Part shown: positions 42,225-49,033 of the stretch, piece by piece
How the letters are laid out: each line of letters begins with the position of its first letter
Position numbering within the stretch: the first letter of the stretch is position 1
From: Sphingobacteriia bacterium
GTDB lineage: Bacteria > Bacteroidota > Bacteroidia > B-17B0 > Aurantibacillaceae
Length of the DNA: 49,033 nt
Assembly: GCA_009927275.1 (NCBI GenBank)
Contig: RFNG01000142.1
Span: forward strand, 1 to 49,033
Direction of reading: 5' to 3'
Made by a program: the position numbers and the translations under genes
The notes under the pieces: model-generated
Seen by the model: only the letters and a program-made list of their open reading frames with translations
The model's database searches: none
What the model was told of the DNA's origin: nothing

Positions 42225-43310
42225 TTAAAACTGCCACCAATCGTGTTCTAACTTAAAAATGTCATTTTTAACACGTTCAGATTCTAAAAGTGCATCTATG
42301 CCTTTAGCATAATCGCTTATTTTACGATCATACACATTGGATTCGCGTGTAATTTGGCTATTAAACTGACGTTTCCAAAATACATCTTCATAGGTGCGTC
42401 GTTCGGCATCATTATCCACATTAAATACCTCATTATTTGCAAAAAACTGACGCCATTCCGGAAAATAAATCCAAATCCAATTAGTACAACCAACATCTTC
42501 ATTATCTGTGCCGTCTGCTTTTTTGGGTACTACATTAATTCCGAGCGAAATTATTCTGGAATCCATAACTCCGCGCTGTTTATCAAAAAACCAGTCTTCT
42601 TTAATATCTATCCCGCAAAAATTATTATAAATCCATTTGCAATCACTACTTGACTCCCCCATAACAAAAAATTCACAACCTGGATCGCCTGTACCATAGC
42701 CATCGATTTTCTGCTTTGGACATCCAGTAATTGAATCCATCAATGGATTTCCATTAGCGTCAAGTTCTGGCGATATTGATCCACCACATTGTTTCCCATC
42801 AGTTGATACTTTACTAACTTGTGTTGGACATGTAATCCTACATAAATTTTTCATAAGATCTTTTTTGTCTACAGGCTCTAAAAATTCATCGTCCTTATAT
42901 GCTATAGGTGGAGCAGATGAAAATTGGACTTTTTTACCTTGAAAAGTTGCTGAACCATCTGCATTATATTCAGCGCCTAATTGTTTAACAATCATTTGAA
43001 TAAATGAGGTACGATCGCGTGATTCTTCTAAAGGAAACTTAAATACCTGGTTACGACGTTCGCGAATATCAATGGATCGCCATACCCGTTTGTGCCAGGT
43101 CACATCGGCCTCACGCACATAAACATAGGGAACCAAAAAACGACCTTCGGAATTTTCTTTTTTATATGCTCCAATGGGTCCGTCCTGAATTGGCGAACTG
43201 GCAGGATCTAAAACACCCTGCTGTGCATTTAGAGATTGAAATAAAAATGTCAAAGAAAGTAGACATATATGTATTCCAAATATATTTGGTTTTTTGTTTC
43301 CTGTTTTCAT
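42225..43310 (-). CDS. gldN: T9SS ring protein GldN/PorN
   Basis: GldN forms the periplasmic ring with GldK below the outer membrane. The 361-residue product has a signal peptide (ending SLNAQ), the conserved N-terminus SSPIQDGPIGAYKKENSEGRFLVPY and HKRVWRSIDIRERRNQVFKFPLEE, and the C-terminal WIYFPEWRQFFANNEVFN. Between about residues 155 and 240 lies a cysteine-rich stretch (Cys in NLCRITC, KQCGG, TGCPKQ, PGCEFF, SDCKW, NNFCGID), with one more in VGCTNW: eight in the mature protein, an even number compatible with disulfides. I do not remember this in Flavobacterium GldN. It starts 2 bases after gldM. Confidence 0.92.
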   Translation of the reverse strand: MKTGNKKPNIFGIHICLLSLTFLFQSLNAQQGVLDPASSPIQDGPIGAYKKENSEGRFLVPYVYVREADVTWHKRVWRSIDIRERRNQVFKFPLEESRDRTSFIQMIVKQLGAEYNADGSATFQGKKVQFSSAPPIAYKDDEFLEPVDKKDLMKNLCRITCPTQVSKVSTDGKQCGGSISPELDANGNPLMDSITGCPKQKIDGYGTGDPGCEFFVMGESSSDCKWIYNNFCGIDIKEDWFFDKQRGVMDSRIISLGINVVPKKADGTDNEDVGCTNWIWIYFPEWRQFFANNEVFNVDNDAERRTYEDVFWKRQFNSQITRESNVYDRKISDYAKGIDALLESERVKNDIFKLEHDWWQF

Positions 43311-43312
43311 AT

Positions 43313-45013
43313 TTAGCGATTAACTTTAATAATGCAAGGAATAGTTGTAATAACCTTTGCGGGATCCATAATAGATGCTGAAATACTAATTTTTGAACCG
43401 GGATCAGCACCTTTAAAAATTGCAGATGCCTGAGGTGATAAATTTGGACCAGTTCCTGTTGCTTCTGTATATTTTCCTTTAACTAAACCGCTTACTTCCC
43501 AACTTTGTGTAATATAATTAGCCTGAAAATTAAAACCATTACTTCCAGCTACTAAAGCGGCTACATTTGATAATGAAGATTTTGGCAAACTACTCGGCGA
43601 AAACACTCCGGCGATTTTTAATTCTGGTTTTGGTAAGGGTAAAACAGTAAATTTTATTGGGGGTCCCTGCGGTTTAGAGCCGGTTTTAGTTTTAGCTGAA
43701 ACGGTAATCATACAATCCCCCGTGCTTCCAAATGTACCAATATAGTGTCCCGGTTTATCTTGTCGGAAATTTGCTCCACCACCAGTTGAAGATACAACCA
43801 AATCAGCTGGTGCAATACCCGCAGCTGATACAGTTATTGGATTCTCAACACCACGGTAAAATACTTGCATTTTATCTGCAGAAACAGCTGCTGCAGGCGG
43901 CGCAACCTTATAAGTTTGTTCAAAAGGGTAATATTTAAAATTACCTTCAGGATCTTTGTATTTTATAACACCTTTGTAAGTTTGCTCTCCAATACTTCCA
44001 CCTGTAGATTTATATACACCCTCTCCATCCACAATTTCAACTTTAGTTCCTGAAGCACCGCCAGCAGCAGCAGCAGAATCTACTCCAATTAATACTTCCA
44101 TATCTTCGGGACGAATTGAAGATGAGGAAGCACCTATAAATATGTTGGCTGTATATTGATCTCCTTGTTGTATATAAGAAGAAGGTGCAATTACACGCGC
44201 TTTTATTTTATCAAATTTTATGGCTAATTTACCAGAAGCGCCTGAAAAAGTTTGTAAAATTTCAGCTTCAACGTTTTTTAAATCCGCCTGCATTTTATTT
44301 AAGTTAACAAATACTGCAGCAAATGGCAAATGATAAAAATTATCCATTGGCCAAGTGTATTTAAATCCATCTTCTTCACGCCCACTATCAGTAGGCTTTA
44401 CAATAGCAATTTTTTTCTTAAGATTTTCAAATTCATCTTTAGGTAATTTGGTAACAACTTTACCATTAGCATCTGTTTTGGTTTGCATACCCTCAACCTG
44501 TTTTATTAATTTGTCATGCAGGGCATTAAGATGTGTACGTAATTCATCGGCTGTTAGTGGTCCTTTTTTAATATTAAGCTCATCTGAACCAAGTAAAAGC
44601 GTGGTTGGTTTATCGTAATCATCGATTTTACTAAACCAAGGCTCACGTCTTAAACGGATGGTGTCACCATTTACTTTACCTTTTAAGGACTCGTCAAGCT
44701 CAACCGTATAACGTGCTAACTCGCCTTTAATTTCATCAAGATATTTATACTCTTTTTCAATTTCCTTAATAGCTATTAAGGCCTCATCATAATAGGGTTT
44801 AGATGCCGGATTTCCATTAACGGTTGCTTCAAATGCGTCTTTAATCCGTTTATTACTTTCAGTAAGATTCTTTTTAGACTTTTCTAAACTCTCGTTAACA
44901 GAAAGATACCCCTGTAAAATTTGTTTAGAGACGTTTAATGCTAACATAGCTGTTAACACCAAATACATTAACCCAATCATCTTTTGCCTGGGCGTTTCTT
45001 TTCCTCCTGCCAT
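43313..45013 (-). CDS. gldM: T9SS motor stator protein GldM
   Basis: GldM spans the inner membrane and couples the GldL proton channel to periplasmic movement. The 566-residue product begins MAGGKETPRQKMIGLMYLVL, with one transmembrane helix (about 13-33), and then a long periplasmic rod of several beta domains. These include IKARVIAPSSYIQQGDQYTANIF, domains with KVEIVDGEGVYKSTGG, and AAVSADKMQVFYRGVENPI. Length (~515-570) fits the family. Separated from gldL by 33 bases and from gldN by 2, so it is co-transcribed. Confidence 0.95.
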   Translation of the reverse strand: MAGGKETPRQKMIGLMYLVLTAMLALNVSKQILQGYLSVNESLEKSKKNLTESNKRIKDAFEATVNGNPASKPYYDEALIAIKEIEKEYKYLDEIKGELARYTVELDESLKGKVNGDTIRLRREPWFSKIDDYDKPTTLLLGSDELNIKKGPLTADELRTHLNALHDKLIKQVEGMQTKTDANGKVVTKLPKDEFENLKKKIAIVKPTDSGREEDGFKYTWPMDNFYHLPFAAVFVNLNKMQADLKNVEAEILQTFSGASGKLAIKFDKIKARVIAPSSYIQQGDQYTANIFIGASSSSIRPEDMEVLIGVDSAAAAGGASGTKVEIVDGEGVYKSTGGSIGEQTYKGVIKYKDPEGNFKYYPFEQTYKVAPPAAAVSADKMQVFYRGVENPITVSAAGIAPADLVVSSTGGGANFRQDKPGHYIGTFGSTGDCMITVSAKTKTGSKPQGPPIKFTVLPLPKPELKIAGVFSPSSLPKSSLSNVAALVAGSNGFNFQANYITQSWEVSGLVKGKYTEATGTGPNLSPQASAIFKGADPGSKISISASIMDPAKVITTIPCIIKVNR

Positions 45014-45046
45014 TTTATTTTAAGTTCAAAATAGGTTTAAATGTTA

Positions 45047-45841
45047 TTACGCTTTTACATTCATTGCACTCAGCATATTACCATATACAGTATTCAATGC
45101 AGATAACTGTTTTGATAATGTTGCAATTTCTTCCTTGTATTTTTTAGTGTCATCAACAGAAGACTCAAGACTCTTCATCATATCTGCAATTCCAGAGTAA
45201 AATTTATTGGTAGCATCTAAATGGGCTTGTGAACCTTGTAATTGCAGTTCATAACTGGCATTCAGTGCAGATAGATTTTTGGCAACTTTATTAATTGACT
45301 CGCCAATTGCGTGAGCACCTGATCCGCTTTCTGATAGCTCAGTCATTGTTGTTGCAGCACCGTGGTAAGCCTCTGTTAGATTAGAAACTTCAGCTGAAGC
45401 TTTTTTCATATTTTGAGCGTACTCGTTTGTAGCTACAGAAGCAGCTGATAAATCTCCAATTTTTCCTGCAGAATCTGAAAGTGAACGCATACCTGAACCT
45501 AATTTTTCAATAAGTTCTGGACCAATTTGGGCTTCTTCAAGCATATTATTCAATTGCTCAGTTACTGGTAATTTATTCATTTCCTCCTCAACTTCATGAG
45601 CATTAGCCCCACGTAATGCAGGATATGCTAAACTCCAATCAATTTCTTCATGCGGAATATCAAAACCAAAATATATAAATAAACCAGTCTCCACAATTAA
45701 ACCCACTGGAAGCATAATGGATGCACCAGGATAGTGCATGATTTTAAATAAGGCACCTAAAATTACAGTTGCAGCACCAAAACAGGTTATCATATGGGCT
45801 GCTTTTTTTTGTCCTTTTACTTTTGGGGTCAAGTCACTCAT
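45047..45841 (-). CDS. gldL: T9SS motor proton-channel protein GldL
   Basis: GldL forms the inner-membrane pentameric motor that uses the proton gradient for T9SS transport and gliding. The 264-residue product has two adjacent membrane helices (about 16-36 and 41-58, MITCFGAATVILGALFKIMHYPG then VGLIVETGLFIYFGFD) with the conserved intramembrane glutamate (Glu51) that belongs to the proton path, followed by a helical cytoplasmic domain. An A-rich stretch (AAAAAAGCAAAACA) precedes the ATG, the kind of leader that replaces Shine-Dalgarno sequences in this phylum. Confidence 0.95.
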   Translation of the reverse strand: MSDLTPKVKGQKKAAHMITCFGAATVILGALFKIMHYPGASIMLPVGLIVETGLFIYFGFDIPHEEIDWSLAYPALRGANAHEVEEEMNKLPVTEQLNNMLEEAQIGPELIEKLGSGMRSLSDSAGKIGDLSAASVATNEYAQNMKKASAEVSNLTEAYHGAATTMTELSESGSGAHAIGESINKVAKNLSALNASYELQLQGSQAHLDATNKFYSGIADMMKSLESSVDDTKKYKEEIATLSKQLSALNTVYGNMLSAMNVKA

Positions 45842-45919
45842 TGTTTTGCTTTTTTAATTGTTTTTTTTGTTTAGGTTATAATTAAATAATACTGCAAGTA
45901 AAATAGGTTACTGAATTTA

Positions 45920-47488
45920 TTAAATATCATCAAATTTTGAACGACCTAAATACGTCATTACGTTTCTAAATCCTATATAGCATTTTGCAGTATCCTGATA
46001 TTCGTATGTACGCGCACTGTTTTGGATATAGTAACCCACATCCTTCCAGCTGCCACCACGAATAACTTTACGTTTTAAAACATTTTTAGTTTCATCGTCA
46101 CTCGCTTCAAATGTAAAATCTGGATTTAAATCCGACTGAAAATCATATGCAGATTCGTCAAATGCATTACTGGTCCATTCTGCCGCATTACCAGACATAC
46201 AATACAATCCAAAATCGTTGGGATTATAAGAGTACACGTATACGGTATGAAATCCACCATCATCCACCAAGGTTCCGCGCATAGGTTTAAAATTTGCTAA
46301 AAAACAACCTTTCGCATTACGTGTATACGGACCGCCCCATGGATAAGGCGATTTGTCTAAACCGCCACGAGCTGCATATTCCCACTCACTTTCGGTAGGT
46401 AATCTAAAATCATTAACTATAGATTGTCCGGTGCCTATTAAGTAATTATTTAATAAATGTGATCTCCAGATACTAAAGGCGCGGGCCTGTTTCCAAGTTA
46501 CACCAACTACAGGATAATCATCATAGGCCGGGTGCCAAAAATACATATTGGTCATGGGCTCATTAAATGCATACGTAAAGTCATGTATCCAGGCAAGTGT
46601 ATCCGGATAAACGTTAATTATATCTTTAACTATAAATGCTGAACGATCCAATTCTTTTACATTTCCTTTTTTAGAGTATAATCCATCCGAAAAACTCGGA
46701 GCATACTCACGGGTAGGATATGTAACATCGTAACGACCTAAATTGGTTTCTGCATTTGTAGGATCTTCGGTAGGATCTTTAGTTTTATCTGCTACTTTTT
46801 TATCACCTAAATAATTACCATCGTTTTTGGTGGTACCATTTATATATTTTTTATTTTTTGCTTTTTTGTCCTTACTCGTATCAAATGAACGGCTCGGTTT
46901 AAAGCGATTGGTTTTGGAGGCCGCAAGACGAATATCAATACGATAATACTCGTAATTTAATTTTCGGGTATCAATTTCCTTGCGGTTGTAAAAACGTTCG
47001 CCTTCAGGCAAATACATGGGGCGTAAAATTTCACGCACGTCTTCGGCCCCCGAATTCCAATCAATGGGATTGTTCCAGTTAATGTAGGGATCTTGAAGAT
47101 TTTTATCTCCGGTATACACGGGCCATGTTTGTAAAAAGTCTGCTTGGGTAATTCCAAATTCCTGATCTTTTCCGCCATCAATTAACAATCGTCTCGCAAT
47201 TGAATCACGTACCCAAAATACAAACTGCCGGTACTCATTATTAGTAATTTCAGAGTCATCAACATAAAACGCCTGTACAGAAACCATTTTAGATTTTGTA
47301 GTGTGAGCCATGGGTGCCTCTTCATCATCTGGCCCCATATGAAATGCCCCCATGGGAACAAAAAGCGTACCAAAAGGATCGGGCTGAAACCAGCGTTCGC
47401 GACCTTCAACTCCTACCAATTCGCCGGACCTTTCGTTACAAGATGTAACAAAAATTAAGGCGATAAAAAGAAAGGTTAATTTTTTCAT
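45920..47488 (-). CDS. gldK: T9SS lipoprotein GldK (FGE/sulfatase-modifying fold)
   Basis: GldK is an outer-membrane lipoprotein which with GldN makes the T9SS periplasmic ring. The 522-residue product has the lipobox FVTSC (Cys17) and a C-type-lectin-like formylglycine-generating-enzyme fold: FGTLFVPMGAFHMGPDDEE, DDSEITNNEYRQFVFWVRD, VVGVTWKQARAFSIWRS, RLPTESEWEYAARGG, YCMSGNAAEWTSNAF and RVKIRGGSWKD-like VIRGGSWKD. A charged lysine-rich insert (about 195-240) splits the fold. The FGE active-site cysteines are not expected in GldK and are not evident. It starts about 78 bases after porP. Confidence 0.94.
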   Translation of the reverse strand: MKKLTFLFIALIFVTSCNERSGELVGVEGRERWFQPDPFGTLFVPMGAFHMGPDDEEAPMAHTTKSKMVSVQAFYVDDSEITNNEYRQFVFWVRDSIARRLLIDGGKDQEFGITQADFLQTWPVYTGDKNLQDPYINWNNPIDWNSGAEDVREILRPMYLPEGERFYNRKEIDTRKLNYEYYRIDIRLAASKTNRFKPSRSFDTSKDKKAKNKKYINGTTKNDGNYLGDKKVADKTKDPTEDPTNAETNLGRYDVTYPTREYAPSFSDGLYSKKGNVKELDRSAFIVKDIINVYPDTLAWIHDFTYAFNEPMTNMYFWHPAYDDYPVVGVTWKQARAFSIWRSHLLNNYLIGTGQSIVNDFRLPTESEWEYAARGGLDKSPYPWGGPYTRNAKGCFLANFKPMRGTLVDDGGFHTVYVYSYNPNDFGLYCMSGNAAEWTSNAFDESAYDFQSDLNPDFTFEASDDETKNVLKRKVIRGGSWKDVGYYIQNSARTYEYQDTAKCYIGFRNVMTYLGRSKFDDI

Positions 47489-47566
47489 GTGTTCGCGTAT
47501 ATAATTGCTTTTATTAGAATTGGTTAAACGTAAGTTTTCAACAAAGGTTACTAAAATTGTTAATAA

Positions 47567-48550
47567 TTATAAGAAACGTGCATTTTTCTTTCGGGTTGCT
47601 TTTTTTGGTTTTTCTATAAAGGCTGCCGACAACGTTATTTCATGTGATCCGGAACTTGGTAATAATGAGGGAGTTAAGTCATAAGAATAACAAATTTTGT
47701 AGCTTAATGAGTTCCCGGACATCGCCGCGCCCTGATATCCAAAAAGTATTGAGGACTCTGTAGAATTTCGTACTGTATAACCCAACCAAAGCATGTTAAA
47801 AGCTATTATGCTAAGGTTTGCATCTAAACTTGGGGTAACCATGTCTGTTCTATACATCACATTGGGATTAATATTAAACCAAACGCCAACGGGAATATAA
47901 ACACCAGCCATAGCATAATAATGACGGTTTATTTTAAATTGTAAATCATCCGACTGTTTTAAAGTAGAAGCAGGTAAATGTGTAGAGGATAATCCTACAT
48001 AAAATTTACCTGGCGCATTAAAATATACGCCGGCACCTATATCAAGTCCAGATTTACTAAAATTGGGATTAGAATTATTATAACTGGAATATAAACCACT
48101 AGGTATGCTAGGATCATTTTTTAAGGGCTCAGGTACAATCCAATTACCATCGGCAATTGATTTTTGAATAATCCCCAAATCCAAACCCATACCTAAAGTT
48201 CCCATTCCTAACTTTAAGTTATAAGAACCCGCAGCCCTGAAATACAAAGAACTTATTGGTCCAATTTTATCTTGCATAATGGTTACCCCTAAACCAACCG
48301 GTAGTTTTGCAGCTTTCATAAGTGAGGCATCTGCCGCAAGTGCAAAAGTTGTTGGTGCACCCTCAAATCCTGCCCACTGCTTGCGGTACTGTAATGCTCC
48401 GCAATAACCTCCTGGTGTGCCTGCATATCCGGGATTATAAATAAGCTTGTTATTCATAAACTGGGTAAACAAGGGGTCTTGTTGAGCATTTAATGGCGTT
48501 AAAGCAACTACTGCTGCAATAAAACTGTAGTATAAGGAGTTCTTAATCAT
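47567..48550 (-). CDS. T9SS outer-membrane protein, PorP/SprF family
   Basis: PorP/SprF proteins are outer-membrane beta-barrels linked with T9SS substrate export. The 327-residue product starts MIKNSLYYSF with a signal peptide ending LNAQ, then the family opening QDPLFTQFMNNKLIYNPGYAGT and alternating beta strands up to the lysine/arginine tail. ATG 48550 is chosen over three upstream in-frame codons because it alone gives a proper signal peptide at the N-terminus. It is the first gene of the porP-gldKLMN unit and belongs there in Bacteroidota. Paralogues are common, so I give no single symbol. Confidence 0.9.
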   Translation of the reverse strand: MIKNSLYYSFIAAVVALTPLNAQQDPLFTQFMNNKLIYNPGYAGTPGGYCGALQYRKQWAGFEGAPTTFALAADASLMKAAKLPVGLGVTIMQDKIGPISSLYFRAAGSYNLKLGMGTLGMGLDLGIIQKSIADGNWIVPEPLKNDPSIPSGLYSSYNNSNPNFSKSGLDIGAGVYFNAPGKFYVGLSSTHLPASTLKQSDDLQFKINRHYYAMAGVYIPVGVWFNINPNVMYRTDMVTPSLDANLSIIAFNMLWLGYTVRNSTESSILFGYQGAAMSGNSLSYKICYSYDLTPSLLPSSGSHEITLSAAFIEKPKKATRKKNARFL

Positions 48551-48680
48551 GGCTCTATAGTTAAATATGTGCATAACCCGCATAGCGAATAATGCGCTAA
48601 AATAGTTAAACAATTTTAAAACACAAAATACTAGGGTTTAAAAAAATTAATTTTCATCAAATATTTAAACGAATAAGTAT

Positions 48681-48688
48681 TATATTTG
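48681..48688 (+). promoter_or_regulatory. -7 element TATATTTG of rpmE2
   Basis: Exact TAnnTTTG match 12 bases before the ATG at 48701, the same spacing as for ndk. It excludes the upstream TTG-type in-frame start. Confidence 0.6.
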
Positions 48689-48700
48689 CAACCCTATTTT

Positions 48701-48952
48701 ATGAAAAAAGATATTCACCCCGAAAATTACCGCTTTTGTGTTTTTAAAGACATGTCTAATGGCTACCGTTTTTTAACACGTTCTTGTGCCGAAACTAAAG
48801 AAACTGAAACTTGGGAAGATGGCAATGAATATCCCCTGGTAAAATTAGATATTAGCATGAGCTCGCATCCCTTTTATACCGGTAAGCAAGTATTAGTAGA
48901 TACTGCGGGACGCGTAGATAAATTTAGAAGCCGGTATTCAAAAAAGAAATAA
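48701..48952 (+). CDS. rpmE2: 50S ribosomal protein L31, type B (zinc-free)
   Basis: The 83-residue product [21 protein letters not shown] is the type B (C-minus) form of L31: the CxxC zinc ligands of type A are absent, and the tail [17 protein letters not shown] is typical. In many bacteria type B replaces type A under zinc limitation, but in Bacteroidota it is often the only form. Starts at ATG 48701. A weak AT-rich hairpin overlaps its stop. Confidence 0.95.
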   Translation: MKKDIHPENYRFCVFKDMSNGYRFLTRSCAETKETETWEDGNEYPLVKLDISMSSHPFYTGKQVLVDTAGRVDKFRSRYSKKK

Positions 48953-48961
48953 TATTTCTTT
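48943..48961 (+). terminator. AT-rich hairpin after rpmE2
   Basis: AAAGAAAT and ATTTCTTT can pair around AAT at the rpmE2 stop, with no GC pairs to speak of and a short A-run after it. Weak as an intrinsic terminator. Confidence 0.3.
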
Positions 48962-49033
48962 AAAAACCTCCGATCTGATTTCAATTAATTCTTAATTTCT
49001 TTTAAAGTGTTACAAAATAATGCCTTTATAAAG

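Noticed and set aside
1-49033. CRISPR arrays, tRNA or rRNA genes, insertion sequences
   Set aside because: I saw no regularly spaced repeats, cloverleaf-like segments, transposase genes or terminal inverted repeats while reading the window.

Overview
The window is ordinary-looking chromosome of a Bacteroidota bacterium. The evidence is the complete gldKLMN type IX secretion (T9SS) core with a PorP/SprF protein, gldF, gldG and gldH, proteins with T9SS C-terminal sorting domains, a fused branched-chain 2-oxoacid dehydrogenase E1, AT-rich DNA, absence of Shine-Dalgarno sequences and TAnnTTTG-type -7 promoter elements. It looks like a gliding or T9SS-bearing, free-living member (Flavobacteriales or a neighbouring order); I cannot name the genus. 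I see no mobile element, prophage, CRISPR array, tRNA or rRNA. No stretch above 300 bases lacks a gene; the longest gap (2808-3042) carries the str-operon promoter and leader.

Layout. 1-2807 (minus): str operon rpsL-rpsG-fusA, fusA running off the left edge. 3043-5900 (minus): ricT-gldH, and a lipoprotein-msrA pair. 5959-7230 (plus): rarA. 7224-13627 (minus): a T9SS-exported YHYH protein, then an operon thioredoxin-like / uvrA / MbnP-like / MbnH-like diheme peroxidase. 13692-16156 (plus): gldF (frameshifted as written) and gldG. 16168-17390: divergent orphan response regulator and ndk. 17494-21516: 1340-residue T9SS cargo with beta-propeller and Thr/Ser-rich repeats, closed by a strong terminator abutting murQ. 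22384-24407 (minus): ispH-exonuclease. 24508-26024 (plus): NlpC/P60 lipoprotein, OmpH-like, MazG-like. 26036-29156 (minus): PorE-like OmpA/TPR/propeller protein, crcB, yhhQ. 29230-30159: a secreted protein. 30174-33114 (minus): HAD phosphatase, tgt, LptG-type permease. 33179-36877 (plus): glycosyltransferase, ECF sigma factor, rsmG (overlapping convergent aroQ), xerD. 36887-38944: bkd E1. 38941-42163 (minus): TlpA-like and parvulin PPIase. 42225-48550 (minus): porP-gldK-gldL-gldM-gldN. 48701-48952: rpmE2.

How it works together. The main theme is the T9SS and gliding machinery: GldL/GldM (inner-membrane motor), GldK/GldN (periplasmic ring), PorP/SprF, a PorE-like anchor, GldH, the GldF/GldG pair, at least two cargo proteins, and an envelope folding pair (TlpA-like and PPIase). 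A second theme is an exported copper/oxidation group (MbnP-like, MbnH-like, YHYH). The rest is housekeeping.

The two most notable things. First, a TAnnTTTG element lies only 3-6 bases upstream of at least ten start codons (including two GTG starts), suggesting leaderless or nearly leaderless mRNAs; this element fixes several start sites. Second, the MbnP/MbnH-like pair is placed behind uvrA and beside a T9SS-sorted YHYH protein. Also notable are a single-base frameshift in gldF, a Tgt lacking the zinc cysteines, and a cysteine-rich GldN.
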